A stretch of 43,630 nucleotides of DNA from contig DEYL01000033.1 in NCBI GenBank assembly GCA_002364535.1, positions 1 through 43,630 on the forward strand. Direction: 5' to 3'. The DNA comes from Flavobacteriaceae bacterium UBA3159. GTDB taxonomy: Bacteria; Bacteroidota; Bacteroidia; Flavobacteriales; Flavobacteriaceae. The translations under genes were made by a program, and so were the position numbers. Of the stretch, positions 1-8,180 are shown one piece after another (within the stretch, counting starts at the first letter, position 1; every line of letters begins with the position of its first letter). The notes beneath the pieces were generated by a model. The model saw only the letters and a program-made list of their open reading frames with translations. It ran no database searches and was not told where the DNA came from.

Positions 1-45
1 GTTTTGCTGCTCGTAAAAGGAAAGTATTTGTCGTTCTTCATTCCC

Positions 46-222
46 ATGAAAGTGGTAAATATTCTATTATAGGCTTTCCTTTTTATTTTTGGCATGAATT
101 CGCTCGGAAACATGTTCGCTGAAACTCTTTTTGAAATGAGTCTAAGCCTGTTAACTTTTATTTTCACATACTTAATCTGGGTCATACTTAAAAAAACACA
201 AAAAAAATGTAAACTGCATTAA
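46..222 (+). pseudogene. Small membrane protein ORF interrupted by in-frame TAG
   Basis: An ATG at 46 opens a frame that meets TAG at 70-72 and then runs open to TAA at 220-222. A second ATG at 94 gives a 42-residue peptide with one hydrophobic stretch (about residues 14-32, LSLLTFIFTYLIWVIL) and a lysine-rich tail. The residues on both sides of the TAG are hydrophobic and read like one protein, so this may be a decayed small membrane protein. It could equally be a real 42-aa protein starting at 94, or chance. I recognise no family. Confidence 0.25.
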
Positions 223-264
223 AAAGCAGTTTAGCCAAACCGTTAACCATAAATTAGAAACTAA

Positions 265-525
265 GGAATCATCGAGCTACTTCCTTCACAATTAGAGGAA
301 GTTTATACTCGTTACTTAAGTGTTTTAGAGGAAGGAGAATTGTATATCGTCCAAGGCGAGTGGATTCTTAAAAAAAGAAATTGTGCTGCAACTTTAAATA
401 ATAGGGGGAGCAAGCGTAACCGATTCACTACCAACAAAATAAGTACAACAGAGCTCTTCACTACTGTGAGGGTTTTTTTCTTTTACTCACTTTTTACTCA
501 ACTCAGAACAAAATTTAAACCATAA
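265..525 (+). other. Open frame of unknown origin, possible gene remnant
   Basis: After a TAA at 262-264 the frame is open for 86 codons. The first 35 residues look protein-like (acidic, helical: LLPSQLEEVYTRYLSVLEEG). The part after about position 385 is basic and of low quality and runs through the hairpin at 455-480. The only ATG is at 340. I do not recognise a family. It may be the 3' remnant of a lost gene whose terminator survives, or chance. Confidence 0.15.
455..480 (+). terminator. Rho-independent terminator
   Basis: A stem CTTCAC/GTGAGG (456-461 with 466-471), extended by one T-G pair, has a TACT loop and is followed by a run of seven T. It would end plus-strand transcription from the decayed left edge. 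No intact gene precedes it, which suggests the upstream gene has been lost or lies outside the window. Confidence 0.55.
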
Positions 526-695
526 AATAACCCTAACAAAAGAGCGCCAAAGTCAACCTATGAGGAAAAGAATGGTGTCCAGTTAGCCATTTGAATCAAT
601 GATTAAAACATTCTCTCCAAAACAGGTGTCTTTGTAGATTGATCCGTAGCCGCTTTGATAAACTGTTAGTTCCATTATTTGATTAATTTAATGTC

Positions 696-815
696 ATGAA
701 ATATTTAAAATGGCTATGGTTAGTATCAGTTTTGGCTTTTACAATATACTTTGTAAATAAATGGCATGAAAAAGGTTTTGATTCTGTCTTGTTTTCATCA
801 GGGATTGTACTGTAG
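696..815 (+). CDS. Possible 39-aa small membrane protein
   Basis: ATG at 696, TAG at 813-815. The peptide starts MKYLKWLWLVSVLAFTIYFV, one membrane segment at residues 4-20, then a short charged and aromatic tail. It ends 54 bases before the oxidoreductase at 870. The only support is the coherent membrane segment and the lack of a competing gene. It may be a genuine small protein or a degraded N-terminus. Confidence 0.3.
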   Translation: MKYLKWLWLVSVLAFTIYFVNKWHEKGFDSVLFSSGIVL

Positions 816-869
816 TTGCCAATTTTTCAATAAAGTTTTATAAATTTAGGTGTAAAAAATATTTAGGAC

Positions 870-2207
870 ATGGAAAAATCAAGAAGAAAATTTATTAAAA
901 ATACAGCAGCTGCCAGCTCAGCTACTTTTTTAGCTCCTTCAATTGTATCTGCCTCGGTTTTTGGTGCAAATGATAGGATAAATGCCGCCGTATTGGGAGT
1001 CAATGGCCGCGGAAAAAGTCACATCAGTAGCTTAATGAAGCAAAAAAACGTTCAGGTTACCACGCTTTGTGATCCTGATATGAATATTATGCAACAACGC
1101 CAGGCTGATTTTAAAAATAAGTATGATAAGAATGTTAGTCTTGAGCAGGATTTGCGTCGTGTTATGGACGACAAAGATATTGACTTAGTGAGCATTGCTT
1201 CTCCGAATCACTGGCATGCATTGTCTGTTATTTGGGCTTGCCAAGCTGGTAAGGATGTATATGTTGAAAAACCAGGTTCCCATAATATTTTTGAAGGGAG
1301 AAAAATGGTTGAGGCAGCGCAAAAATATGGCAGAATTGTTCAGCACGGAGTACAGCTGAGAAGTTCTCCAGCAATTAATGAGGCTATTGGCTTATTACGC
1401 AATGGATATATTGGTAATGTATATATGGCTCGAGGTATAGTCTTCCGATGGAGAGGAGATATTGGAGACAAAGGCATTTCTCCTGTTCCCAAAGGGCTGG
1501 ATTATGACCTATGGTCGGGTCCAGCTCCTAAAAGACCCTTTACAGAAAATTTGGTTCACTACAATTGGCATTGGCATTGGGACTACGGTAACGGAGATGT
1601 CGGAAATCAAGGTATACACGAAACCGATTTGTGTATGTGGGGATTAGACGTTGGTTTGCCCACCAAAATTACCTCAATGGGAGGAAAATTCTTGTGGGAC
1701 GATTGCAAGGAGGTTCCAGAGGTGCTCACATCGATTTACAACTATCCTGATGAAGGTAAAATTATCCAATTTGAAGTCCGACCATGGTGTACCAATACGG
1801 AAGAGGGAGCAACAGTAGGAAATATATTTTACGGAGACAAAGGAATTCTCGTAGTCGATGGATACAGCAAATACAAAACATATCTTGGAAAAAATAGAAC
1901 TCCAGGGAAGTCTGGAGATGATGGTGCTAAAGAAGCATCGGGGATGGACCGAGGAGCAGGAGGTACCGATGGACATTTTTATAACTTTATAGACGCGGTT
2001 AGAAAAAGAGATGCAGGGATACTAAATGCACCTATTGAAACTGGACATTTGTCATCAGGTCTGGCACATTTGGGCAATATTGCCTATCGCATGGAAAAGG
2101 TTTTAACTTTTAATCCCAGTACTGAAACCTTTGTAAACGATCCGGAAGCCAATAAAATGCTAACAAGAAATTACAGAGAGGGTTATGAGGTGCCTAACAA
2201 GGTGTAG
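870..2207 (+). CDS. Gfo/Idh/MocA family oxidoreductase with Tat signal
   Basis: A 445-residue NAD(P)-dependent sugar or polyol oxidoreductase. The N-terminus has a twin-arginine signal (SRRKFIK at residues 4-10, then a hydrophobic Ala/Ser-rich stretch ending near residue 29), so export in folded form is predicted. The Rossmann domain follows, with the dinucleotide loop GVNGRG at 43-48 and the family EKP motif at 133-135, which carries the lysine used in catalysis in this family. The C-terminal half is the usual alpha/beta substrate domain. Length and Tat signal fit the many exported Bacteroidota members, often linked to polysaccharide use. The substrate cannot be read from sequence. The gene ends in TAG, showing that TAG is a normal stop in this genome. 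No partner gene overlaps it. Confidence 0.88.
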   Translation: MEKSRRKFIKNTAAASSATFLAPSIVSASVFGANDRINAAVLGVNGRGKSHISSLMKQKNVQVTTLCDPDMNIMQQRQADFKNKYDKNVSLEQDLRRVMDDKDIDLVSIASPNHWHALSVIWACQAGKDVYVEKPGSHNIFEGRKMVEAAQKYGRIVQHGVQLRSSPAINEAIGLLRNGYIGNVYMARGIVFRWRGDIGDKGISPVPKGLDYDLWSGPAPKRPFTENLVHYNWHWHWDYGNGDVGNQGIHETDLCMWGLDVGLPTKITSMGGKFLWDDCKEVPEVLTSIYNYPDEGKIIQFEVRPWCTNTEEGATVGNIFYGDKGILVVDGYSKYKTYLGKNRTPGKSGDDGAKEASGMDRGAGGTDGHFYNFIDAVRKRDAGILNAPIETGHLSSGLAHLGNIAYRMEKVLTFNPSTETFVNDPEANKMLTRNYREGYEVPNKV

Positions 2208-2255
2208 CCTATAACGCTCTTTTAATTTTCGTAAATTGATATAAATTCCATTATC

Positions 2256-2390
2256 ATGTTTGAATGGCATAGAAATAAATTAAATCAAATGATGGATAGC
2301 TTAAAAATAGATAGCTATCAAGTTGCATGGATCTCATTTTTTAAAGGAGTAATCCTAACTGTTTTGTTTTATGAGTTTTTCGTTAAGTAG
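2256..2390 (+). CDS. Small membrane protein, 44 aa, unknown function
   Basis: ATG at 2256, TAG at 2388-2390. The product has a charged amphipathic N-terminal half (MFEWHRNKLNQMMDSLKID) and one membrane segment near residues 26-42 (WISFFKGVILTVLFYEFF). It lies 48 bases downstream of the oxidoreductase on the same strand. Short single-span proteins of this layout are common in Flavobacteriia, but I cannot name a family. Confidence 0.45.
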   Translation: MFEWHRNKLNQMMDSLKIDSYQVAWISFFKGVILTVLFYEFFVK

Positions 2391-2532
2391 CGTTTACTCT
2401 CCATATCTCATTCCCTTTTATTTCTCACTTAAAATAAATATATTGTATTAGCTGTTGAGATTTTATATTTGATCCTAATGGTTATTATTCTTTGACAGGA
2501 GTTGTGAGCAAATAGTGTGCAAGTTCAGAAAT

Positions 2533-2561
2533 AAAAAAGGGACTACATTACTGCAATCCCT
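2533..2561 (-). terminator. Strong terminator of tRNA-Arg
   Basis: Read on the minus strand, a 10-bp stem (AGGGATTGCA with TGTAGTCCCT, including G-U pairs) closes a GTAA tetraloop and is followed by six T. It begins 11 bases after the tRNA discriminator base. It is one of the best intrinsic terminators in the window. Confidence 0.85.
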
Positions 2562-2572
2562 GATTATTACTG

Positions 2573-2646
2573 TGACCTCGGCAGGATTCAAACCTGCAAC
2601 CTCTTGAGCCGTAATCAAGTGCACTATTCAGTTATGCTACGAGGCC
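2573..2646 (-). tRNA. tRNA-Arg (anticodon ACG)
   Basis: The minus strand folds into a full cloverleaf: acceptor GGCCTCG/CGAGGTC (one G-U pair), D-stem GCAT/GTGC, anticodon stem CTTGA/TCAAG with loop TTACGGC, and T-stem GCAGG/CCTGC with loop TTTGAAT. The anticodon ACG (plus-strand positions 2610-2612) reads CGU arginine codons after deamination to inosine. CCA is not encoded. The D-loop AACTGAATA has a single G where the usual GG pair is expected, a small irregularity. A strong terminator follows, so it is probably transcribed alone. Confidence 0.88.
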
Positions 2647-2764
2647 TAAAAATTGCAAATCAGATAGTTAGAGTGATTTGTGGTTATTGTTAATAATAAT
2701 TGTTACCATATCAGTACTTTTTCACTAACTATTTTGGCAAATATAATACAATCATTGCAATCGG

Positions 2765-3241
2765 TTAATAGGATGAAGATGACTTTATAACATCCGTAAT
2801 TTCACCATTTTCTCTAGTAACTGTATGCATATGAAATGTATTTCCTATCTCTTTGGTGTAAACAGTAGTAGTAATTATTGTACCATCTCCATAATCTAGT
2901 GTAGAACTAGACCCTCTTTTCCAGCTTGCATACTTATCGATTTTTAGTTTGCCAGAAGAATTTTTGATTGGCTTTCTTTCCATCCTCACATCTCTCCACT
3001 CATTTAATGCTGGTATGGTTTTAATATCATCTTCAAAGGAAATTAATTTTTTTATCTGAACCTTTAAATCCATTTTATAGAGATTGTTTGCTTTATTCTA
3101 ATAATAGTTTTTATCTACTTGAGGTAAACCATCCCACATTGAATTATTTACCTCAGATAATTTAATGTTATAAACCCAAGGTGATTGAGCTTGGGTTGCT
3201 AATGCTGATATGAAGAAGGAAATTAAAATTAGCTTTTTCAT
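2765..3241 (-). pseudogene. Secreted protein gene split by in-frame TAG
   Basis: On the minus strand an ATG at 3241 starts a clear signal peptide (MKKLILISFFISALATQAQ) followed by about 28 residues, then TAG at 3100-3098. The same frame continues without another stop to 2765. The downstream part includes an internal ATG at 3073 that gives a 102-residue ORF. Joined, it would be a 158-codon secreted protein with a Ser-rich C-terminus. Because the two parts share frame exactly (168 bases from ATG to ATG) and only the upstream part has an export signal, a nonsense mutation is the simplest explanation. I recognise no family. A sequencing error is the alternative. Confidence 0.6.
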
Positions 3242-3502
3242 GTCTCTAAAATAACAAAATCTTCAAAAGGGGTTTGGCAACTGACTTAATGCGAAGTATA
3301 GGGAGGAGGGGTGTTAAAATGTCTTTTCACTACAAAATATCAAGAATCTCCTTCCAAAAAAAATCTTTCCTAACCAAAATAAGCCCAATTAGTGTGTATA
3401 TATTGCCAAGTATTATACTGTATTTCTTTTGTGTTACATCAGACAATTCTATTCCAAAATGGTTACCCTAATAGTTTGTAATTTCATCTAAAATGAACAG
3501 CC
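3242..3502. other. Intergenic region before GH95 gene
   Basis: This is 261 bases with no convincing gene. It separates the divergent disrupted secreted-protein gene from the GH95 lipoprotein gene, so it should hold both promoters. I see only an imperfect TAnnTTTG-like element (around 3471-3479, one base too short). A 65-codon plus-strand ORF here lacks an ATG start and any coherent domain. Confidence 0.4.
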
Positions 3503-5860
3503 ATGTTTTATCAACTGAACAAAAGCACTTTTATTCCGATTTTATTTTTAATTCTCTCAGGATGTACTGAATCTAAGAAAAATACAATTTACCAAACCCT
3601 ATGGTATGAAGAACCAGCAACGGTTTGGGAGGAGGCGCTACCGCTCGGAAACGGGAGGTTGGGTGTTATGGTTTTTGGCCGCCCAGGGAGTGATCGGATT
3701 CAATTAAACGATGATTCGCTTTGGCCTTATGATCTTCAGTGGGAACATCCATCGGGAGGACCTGAGGAATTAAAATCCATTCGTGAAATTCTTTTACAAG
3801 GTGATGCTAAATCGGCAGATTCTTTGATGGTTTACTATTTTTCCAACAAGTCCATCACCCGTTCGCACCAAACTTTGGGGGACTTGTTTCTAAATTGGGA
3901 GCATCGTGATGTTTCCGGTTACAAACGCTCCTTGGACCTAAGCACTGCTATTTCACATACCAACTATAAAGTAGAGGGGCATGAAGTAAAGCAAAAGGTT
4001 TTTGTTTCTCACCCCCACCAAACCATAGTCATCACTCTAAAATCAGATCATCCTGAGGGGTTGAATGGAAATATCAGATTGGATCGTCCCTTGGATGAGG
4101 GAGAGAAAACAGTAAATGTTAAAAGTTTTGATCAACAGATCGTCATGCAAGGAGAGGTCACTCAGCGCGCAGGGAAATTCAAATCTGAGCCTTATCCCAT
4201 ATTGACGGGAGTTAAATTTGAAACCCGACTTTCAGCTCAGCATACAGGAGGAAAGATTACCTCCCTTGACGATGGACTAGCTCTAACCGGCGTTAAGAAA
4301 CTCACCCTTTTTATTGTAAGTAATTCTGATTACTATACTCCTCAGTATGTGGAAAAAAATGATAAAGAACTCAAAAAATTACAGGCAACTACTTTGGAGG
4401 AGATTGAACACTTGCACATCAAAGACCATCAATCTTATTTTAACAGAACCCAATTTGAGTTGGCCGGTGACAAGGCGTTGACGCTTCTTTCTACAGACCA
4501 AAGATTGGAAAGGGTAAAAGTAGATTCATTGGATCCGGGGCTGAGTCAGCTTTTGTTTGACTATGGTCGGTATTTGCTTATCGGATCTTCACGACCCGGT
4601 ACCCAACCTGCTAATCTTCAGGGCTTGTGGAACAAACACATCAGTGCCCCTTGGAATGCCGATTATCATCTGAATATTAACTTACAGATGAACTATTGGT
4701 TGGCCAATTTGACAGGGCTTCACGAATTGAATGAACCTTTGTTTGATTATATGGATCGATTGGTGGAGAGTGGTATGATCACAGCCCAAAAGAATTTTGG
4801 AATGCGAGGCAGTGTCTTTCCTCATGCCACAGATCTATGGGTGCCTTCGTGGCTAAGAGCAGCAACGGCCTATTGGGGCGTTTCGTTCGGAGCAGGGGGG
4901 TGGATGATGCAACATTATTGGTATCACTATCAATTTACTCAAGACGAAAGATTTCTGAGGGAAAGGGCTTTTCCTGCTATGGAAGAGGTAGCTCAATTTT
5001 ATTCCGACTGGTTGGTGAAAGACCCAAGAGATCAAACTTTAATCTCTGTTCCTTCTTCTTCCCCAGAGAATAGGTACATCAACGAGAAAGGTCAAAAGGT
5101 TGCCCTTTGCAGGGGAAGTGCCATGGATCAACAGGTGATTTATGAGATTTTCACCAATTTGCTCGAAGCCAGTAAAATTTTAAATATCAAAAGTGAATTG
5201 ACTGCAAAAATCAGCGACCAACTACAAAAACTTCGCCCCGGATTTGTTTTGGGAAAAGGGGGAAGAATCTTGGAATGGGATAGAGAATATGATGAGCCCG
5301 AGCCCGGACACAGGCACATGTCTCATCTTTACGGCTTTCATCCTGGAGATCAGGTTTCCAAAGACGAACACCCCGAAATCTTTCAGGCCGTAAGAAAAAC
5401 CTTGGATTACCGCTTGGATCATGGTGGTGCAGGAACAGGGTGGAGCAGGGCCTGGCTCATCAATTGCTTTGCGCGTTTGATGGATGGAGAAATGGCTCAT
5501 AAACACATTCAACTGCTGTTTCAAAAATCGATGTTTAAAAATCTTTTTGATGCACATCCTCCTTTTCAGATCGATGGAAACTTTGGATATACTTCGGGAG
5601 TGGTGGAAATGTTACTTCAATCGCATGAAGATCGTGGTATCCGGCTTTTACCAGCTTTACCCAAAGCTTGGGCGAGCGGATATATTAAAGGTCTTACTGC
5701 TAGAGGAAATATTATGGTAGATATGGAGTGGAGCAAAGGTGTGCTGAGGCAACTTACCGTTAATTCCTTAAAAGACCAATCTGCTACTTTTATTTATCGA
5801 GATAATATTTACGAGTTTGATCTTAAAAAGGAGAAGTCTTTTGTTTTTCAATTTAAATGA
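3503..5860 (+). CDS. GH95-like alpha-L-fucosidase lipoprotein
   Basis: A 785-residue glycoside hydrolase of family 95, whose known members hydrolyse alpha-1,2-linked L-fucose or L-galactose by inversion. The signal peptide ends in a lipobox (LSGC, Cys21), so the enzyme is probably anchored in the outer or inner membrane. The N-terminal beta-sandwich opens with the family hallmark LPLGNGRLGVMVFG (about 46-59). The (alpha/alpha)6 barrel contains the paired asparagines in HLNINLQMNYW (Asn391, Asn393), a glutamate in SSSPEN (Glu522, probable general acid) and Asp691 in IDGNFG. Residue roles are assigned by analogy with the Bifidobacterium enzyme. Length is normal. No SusC/SusD pair is adjacent, so it is not in a classical utilisation locus here. 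The start is fixed by the signal peptide. Confidence 0.9.
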   Translation: MFYQLNKSTFIPILFLILSGCTESKKNTIYQTLWYEEPATVWEEALPLGNGRLGVMVFGRPGSDRIQLNDDSLWPYDLQWEHPSGGPEELKSIREILLQGDAKSADSLMVYYFSNKSITRSHQTLGDLFLNWEHRDVSGYKRSLDLSTAISHTNYKVEGHEVKQKVFVSHPHQTIVITLKSDHPEGLNGNIRLDRPLDEGEKTVNVKSFDQQIVMQGEVTQRAGKFKSEPYPILTGVKFETRLSAQHTGGKITSLDDGLALTGVKKLTLFIVSNSDYYTPQYVEKNDKELKKLQATTLEEIEHLHIKDHQSYFNRTQFELAGDKALTLLSTDQRLERVKVDSLDPGLSQLLFDYGRYLLIGSSRPGTQPANLQGLWNKHISAPWNADYHLNINLQMNYWLANLTGLHELNEPLFDYMDRLVESGMITAQKNFGMRGSVFPHATDLWVPSWLRAATAYWGVSFGAGGWMMQHYWYHYQFTQDERFLRERAFPAMEEVAQFYSDWLVKDPRDQTLISVPSSSPENRYINEKGQKVALCRGSAMDQQVIYEIFTNLLEASKILNIKSELTAKISDQLQKLRPGFVLGKGGRILEWDREYDEPEPGHRHMSHLYGFHPGDQVSKDEHPEIFQAVRKTLDYRLDHGGAGTGWSRAWLINCFARLMDGEMAHKHIQLLFQKSMFKNLFDAHPPFQIDGNFGYTSGVVEMLLQSHEDRGIRLLPALPKAWASGYIKGLTARGNIMVDMEWSKGVLRQLTVNSLKDQSATFIYRDNIYEFDLKKEKSFVFQFK

Positions 5861-5931
5861 CTCGGAAGTAATTTTAATAAAAAGAATATTTAGCTAATGA
5901 TACTATACTATAAAATTTAATTACTATACAC

Positions 5932-5939
5932 TATATTTG
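5932..5939 (+). promoter_or_regulatory. Bacteroidota -7 element (TATATTTG)
   Basis: An exact TAnnTTTG match 14 bases before the exchanger ATG. No clear TTTG -33 box is present. The position implies a very short 5' leader. Confidence 0.5.
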
Positions 5940-5953
5940 CTCAAATTTAATCT

Positions 5954-6889
5954 ATGGCTTTTGTAGCAGTTGCAGTTGGTATATTTCTGTTGATTAAAGG
6001 AGGAGACTGGCTGATGCGCGCTGCCGTAGCCCTTTCGCTTCGTTTTTCCATCCCCAAGATCGTTATCGGAATGACGGTTGTATCTTTTGCTACTTCCGCC
6101 CCGGAGTTGATCGTAAGTATTCAGTCTGCTTTGAGCGGGCATCCTGATTTAGCCTTAGGAAATGTGGTGGGTTCAAACATCGCTAACCTAGGATTTGTAT
6201 TGGCCATTACCATCATGATTTCTCCGATTGAAGTTACTCCGAGTTTTTACAGAACGGATTGGCCCATGATGATTTTCTCCTCATTGCTTTTTTATTTTTT
6301 TTTAGTGCTGGATTATCAGTTGGTGGCCTATGAGGGGGCCATACTATTTGTTTTGCTTTTGTGCTTTATGGTTTATTTGATCAAGTTTCAAAAGCAAGCT
6401 GTTTTGGATGAGGCTCCGGAAGATGAGCAGACTCTGGAGTTATCAAAGACAATGGCTTATCTGGTTTTGGGTGGCTTTTCACTTTGGTTGGGATCAGAAA
6501 CTTTGATCAAAGGAGCAGTAAGTTTGGCTCAAAATCTTGGGGTAAGTGAACGAATCATTAGTGTATCTATAGTTTCTGTAGGAACCAGTATTCCAGAGCT
6601 TTCCGCTTCTATCATTGCCATTATCAATAAAGAAAAAGCCATCTCCTTAGGAAACCTCATTGGGTCTAATATTTTCAACATCTTAGCTGTCATGGGTATT
6701 ACTGCTATGATTCATCCAGTTGCAGTAGAAGACACCGGATTATTAAGTAATGATATCTGGTGGATGTTTGGGATTTCTCTTTTGATCCTTCCGTTAGTAT
6801 TTTTTCCTAAAGGTGCCAGATTGGGTTGGATCGATGGCTTGATATTGATAACCCTCTACTGTATTTTTATTTTACCCTTATTCATGTAA
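5954..6889 (+). CDS. CaCA-family sodium/calcium antiporter
   Basis: A 311-residue inner-membrane cation/Ca2+ exchanger of the YrbG type. The two inverted alpha-repeats are visible: SFATSAPELIVS with GNVVGSNIANLG in the first half (residues about 44-80), and SVGTSIPELSAS with GNLIGSNIFNIL in the second (about 205-240). The Pro-Glu and Asn residues in these motifs bind the transported ions in this superfamily. About ten hydrophobic segments are present, with a hydrophilic loop near residues 140-165. Length is typical. The exported ion (Ca2+ or another cation) is inferred from family only. Monocistronic: own -7 element upstream and a terminator after it. Confidence 0.9.
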   Translation: MAFVAVAVGIFLLIKGGDWLMRAAVALSLRFSIPKIVIGMTVVSFATSAPELIVSIQSALSGHPDLALGNVVGSNIANLGFVLAITIMISPIEVTPSFYRTDWPMMIFSSLLFYFFLVLDYQLVAYEGAILFVLLLCFMVYLIKFQKQAVLDEAPEDEQTLELSKTMAYLVLGGFSLWLGSETLIKGAVSLAQNLGVSERIISVSIVSVGTSIPELSASIIAIINKEKAISLGNLIGSNIFNILAVMGITAMIHPVAVEDTGLLSNDIWWMFGISLLILPLVFFPKGARLGWIDGLILITLYCIFILPLFM

Positions 6890-6892
6890 AGT

Positions 6893-6921
6893 AAAAATCC
6901 CGCTGTAAGTGCGGGATTTTT
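6893..6921. terminator. Bidirectional terminator
   Basis: A 10-bp stem AAAATCCCGC/GCGGGATTTT around a 7-base loop has A-runs on one side and T-runs on the other. It lies between the converging exchanger and GSII genes and can stop both transcripts. Confidence 0.85.
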
Positions 6922-6961
6922 AAATGTCAAATATTCAGCGATTTAAATACATTTAGGATTA

Positions 6962-7969
6962 TTAAACATTAGCTGACTTGACAGTTTTGATAATTCTACT
7001 TGCAATTTTATAAGGATCACCGTTGGAGGAAGGTCTTCTGTCTTCCAACCATCCTTTCCATCCTTTTTCGACAGTCATGATGGGAATTCTGATAGAAGCT
7101 CCACGGTCAGAAACACCAAAGCTAAACTCGTCAATGGATTGTGTTTCGTGATCTCCGGTAAGACGTTGGTCGTTGAATGCACCGTATACGTCGATGTGTT
7201 CTTTAACAACAGGACGGAAAGCCTCACATATTTTTTCGTAAATTTCTTTGGAACCACAAGTTCTCAATGTTTCGTTGGAGAAATTGGCGTGCATACCTGA
7301 ACCATTCCAGTCGGTAGCTCCAAGGGGTTTGGGGTGCCAGTTAATTGCCAATCCGTATTTTTCACCCAAACGTTCCAATAGGTATCTGGAAATCCAGATT
7401 TGGTCTCCTGCATCTTTTGCTCCTTTAGAGAAACACTGATATTCCCACTGACCTGATGCAACTTCGGCATTGACACCTTCTACGTTGATACCCGCCTCAA
7501 GACATTGCTCTAGGTGTTCTTCTATCATTTCTCTTCCAAAAGCATTTTTAGCCCCTGCAGAACAGTAAAACTGTCCCTGGGGAGTTTGATCCTTGGGAAA
7601 GCCCAAAGGAAGGTTTGTCTCTGGATCCCATAGGAAATATTCTTGTTCAAATCCAAACCAGAAATCGTCATCATCATCATCAATGGTGGCTCTACCGTTA
7701 GAGACATGAGGGGTTCCGTCAGCATTTAAAACTTCAGTCATTACCAAAAACCCATTTTTTCGATCTGGATCGGGGTAAATTGCAACAGGTTTCAAAAGAC
7801 AATCTGAAGAATTTCCTTCTGCTTGTCGGGTTGAAGAACCATCAAATGACCAAAGAGGACAATCTTCTAGTGTCCCCCCAAAGTCACTTACAATTTTAGT
7901 TTTGCTTCGTAAACTAGCGGTCGGCTCATAACCGTCCAACCAGATGTATTCCAATTTAGACTTATTCAT
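6962..7969 (-). CDS. Type II (eukaryotic-like) glutamine synthetase
   Basis: Glutamate plus ammonia plus ATP gives glutamine. A 335-residue GSII enzyme with the beta-grasp N-domain (YIWLDGYEPTASLRSKTK) and the family catalytic segments FWFGFEQEYFL, NAEVASGQWEYQ, NWHPKPLGATDWNGSG and DRGASIRIP. GSII enzymes are about 335-375 residues, so length is normal. The frame extends upstream to an ATG at 8023, but MNKSKLEYIWLDGYE at 7969 is the better start: the extension has no homologous look and would run through the inverted repeat at 8017-8038. It is divergent from the GSIII gene, so ammonium assimilation is concentrated here. Likely nitrogen-regulated through the repeat upstream. Confidence 0.95.
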   Translation of the reverse strand: MNKSKLEYIWLDGYEPTASLRSKTKIVSDFGGTLEDCPLWSFDGSSTRQAEGNSSDCLLKPVAIYPDPDRKNGFLVMTEVLNADGTPHVSNGRATIDDDDDDFWFGFEQEYFLWDPETNLPLGFPKDQTPQGQFYCSAGAKNAFGREMIEEHLEQCLEAGINVEGVNAEVASGQWEYQCFSKGAKDAGDQIWISRYLLERLGEKYGLAINWHPKPLGATDWNGSGMHANFSNETLRTCGSKEIYEKICEAFRPVVKEHIDVYGAFNDQRLTGDHETQSIDEFSFGVSDRGASIRIPIMTVEKGWKGWLEDRRPSSNGDPYKIASRIIKTVKSANV

Positions 7970-8016
7970 ATAATAAATTTTGTGTTTCAATACAGTAAAA
8001 ATAGAATTTCTTCCCA

Positions 8017-8038
8017 ATACCACCCCTTTTTGGGGTAT
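8017..8038. promoter_or_regulatory. C-run/G-run inverted repeat, candidate operator
   Basis: The layout is ATAC-CA-CCCC, five T, GGGGTAT. Its centre is about 59 bases upstream of the GSII start, between the divergent synthetase genes. Related repeats precede amt1 (20724-20752) and glnK (18202-18247). Related G-run elements follow at 8085-8092 and 8113-8120 toward the GSIII gene. Its location suggests binding by a nitrogen-responsive regulator. No known consensus is claimed. Confidence 0.45.
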
Positions 8039-8147
8039 GAATTATAAAAATCATGATTCATTTTTATGAAGACACTAATTTTTTGGGGGTAAATTTCCAA
8101 TTTTATTAATTTTAGGGTCACTTATCTAAATTTTTTCATTTAAAAAT

Positions 8148-8155
8148 TATCTTTG
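8148..8155 (+). promoter_or_regulatory. Bacteroidota -7 element (TATCTTTG) for GSIII
   Basis: An exact TAnnTTTG match 25 bases before the GSIII ATG. The G-run elements TTTGGGGGTAA (8082-8092) and TTAGGGTCA (8112-8120) lie 28-60 bases upstream, where an activator would sit. Confidence 0.5.
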
Positions 8156-8180
8156 TTTTAGTTTCCAAAAAGCTTCACTA

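Noticed and set aside
211..232. Hairpin AAACTGC ... GCAGTTT
   Set aside because: A T-run exists only in the minus direction and no minus-strand gene ends there; too weak to annotate.
583..675. 30-codon minus-strand ORF with protein-like composition
   Set aside because: Too short, with no start signal and no partner; possibly a remnant but not supportable.
2573..2646. tRNA-Arg as an attachment site of an integrated element
   Set aside because: No integrase and no direct repeat of the tRNA end was found by eye; only the disturbed surroundings suggest it.
70..3100. Genome-wide recoding of TAG as an amino acid
   Set aside because: Several intact genes end normally at TAG and an RF1 gene is present, so the two interrupted frames are better explained as nonsense mutations.
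3274..3471. 65-codon plus-strand ORF before the GH95 gene
   Set aside because: Its start is TTG, its composition is irregular, it has no recognisable domain, and it lies in the likely control region of two divergent genes.
7970..8023. N-terminal extension of GSII to the ATG at 8023
   Set aside because: It would cover the inverted repeat and the likely promoter; the family-like sequence begins at the ATG at 7969.
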